This document shows, one piece after another, positions 5,464 to 5,547 of a DNA stretch of 5,547 nt. Each line of letters opens with the position of its first letter. Within the stretch, counting starts at the first letter, position 1. Origin of the DNA: DATAAM01 sp036260075 (GTDB lineage Bacteria > Actinomycetota > Acidimicrobiia > Acidimicrobiales > JAHWLA01). A program made the position numbers and the translations under genes. The notes under the pieces are model-generated. The model searched no databases, had not been told where the DNA came from, and saw only the letters and a program-made list of their open reading frames with translations. Location: positions 1 through 5,547 of the forward strand of contig DATAAM010000237.1 in NCBI GenBank assembly GCA_036260075.1, given 5' to 3'.

Positions 5464-5547
5464 CTACAGGTTGGTGAACAACAGGTGGTTGTTGCTCGTC
5501 CTCGACGGGGTCACGACACCCTTGGTGGTGAGGTTGAAGAGGGCGTT
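5464..5547 (-). CDS. C-terminal fragment of an unrecognised protein
   Basis: A minus-strand frame enters from the right edge and ends at TAG (5466-5464), 43 nt before the pspA start. It gives 27 residues: NALFNLTTKGVVTPSR and then TSNNHLLFTNL. The composition (Asn, Thr, Leu, hydrophobic alternation) resembles a beta-strand-rich end of a secreted or soluble enzyme rather than a random GC-rich frame. It is too short to assign a family or to be certain it is coding. The gene lies in the same direction as pspA, but pspA seems to have its own promoter. Confidence 0.4.
   Translation of the reverse strand, partial: NALFNLTTKGVVTPSRTSNNHLLFTNL

Noticed and set aside
4143..5477. Long plus-strand open frame (444 codons) opposite pspA and the 5' part of the methyltransferase gene
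   Set aside because: It spans two genes that are well identified on the other strand, and its Leu/Gly/Arg-rich sequence mirrors their heptad codons.

Overview
The window looks like chromosomal DNA of a high-GC actinobacterium. The housekeeping genes have strongly G/C-biased third codon positions, the PspA homologue is of the mycobacterial Rv2744c type, and two genes appear to carry leaderless TANNNT promoters. An Acidimicrobiia-like or similar uncultured lineage is possible, but the sequence alone does not fix the taxon.

Layout, left to right. (1) The C-terminal end of an unrecognised plus-strand gene (to 182), followed by a GC-rich hairpin. (2) A two-gene plus-strand operon, obgE (271-1491) and proB (1496-2587), separated by 4 nt. 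These encode the ribosome-associated GTPase Obg/CgtA and glutamate 5-kinase. (3) A two-gene, tail-to-tail restriction-modification module. The plus-strand gene (2616-3518) is a clear NaeI-family type II restriction endonuclease with all recognised catalytic residues intact. The minus-strand gene (4637-3531) is a complete C5-cytosine DNA methyltransferase. Their stop codons are only 12 nt apart. (4) A minus-strand PspA/IM30 gene (5420-4659) whose stop lies 21 nt before the methyltransferase start. (5) The C-terminal end of an unrecognised minus-strand gene (5547-5464).

The module sits between a stress or growth operon and a membrane-stress gene. Sampled lines have lower GC (about 58-62%) than sampled lines of obgE, proB and pspA (about 65-85%). 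Each half lies in the same direction as, and just behind, a host gene: the endonuclease behind proB, the methyltransferase behind pspA. proA, which often follows proB in actinobacteria, is absent here. The simplest reading is an acquired NaeI-like R-M cassette at an obgE-proB locus. The endonuclease should cut at, and the methyltransferase protect, the same site, with GCCGGC predicted from NaeI. The endonuclease apparently has its own leaderless promoter in the 28-nt gap after proB. A GCCGGC site lies inside the methyltransferase start region, which raises the possibility of methylation-sensitive autoregulation. No controller (C) protein, Vsr nuclease, tRNA, CRISPR array or insertion sequence is visible.
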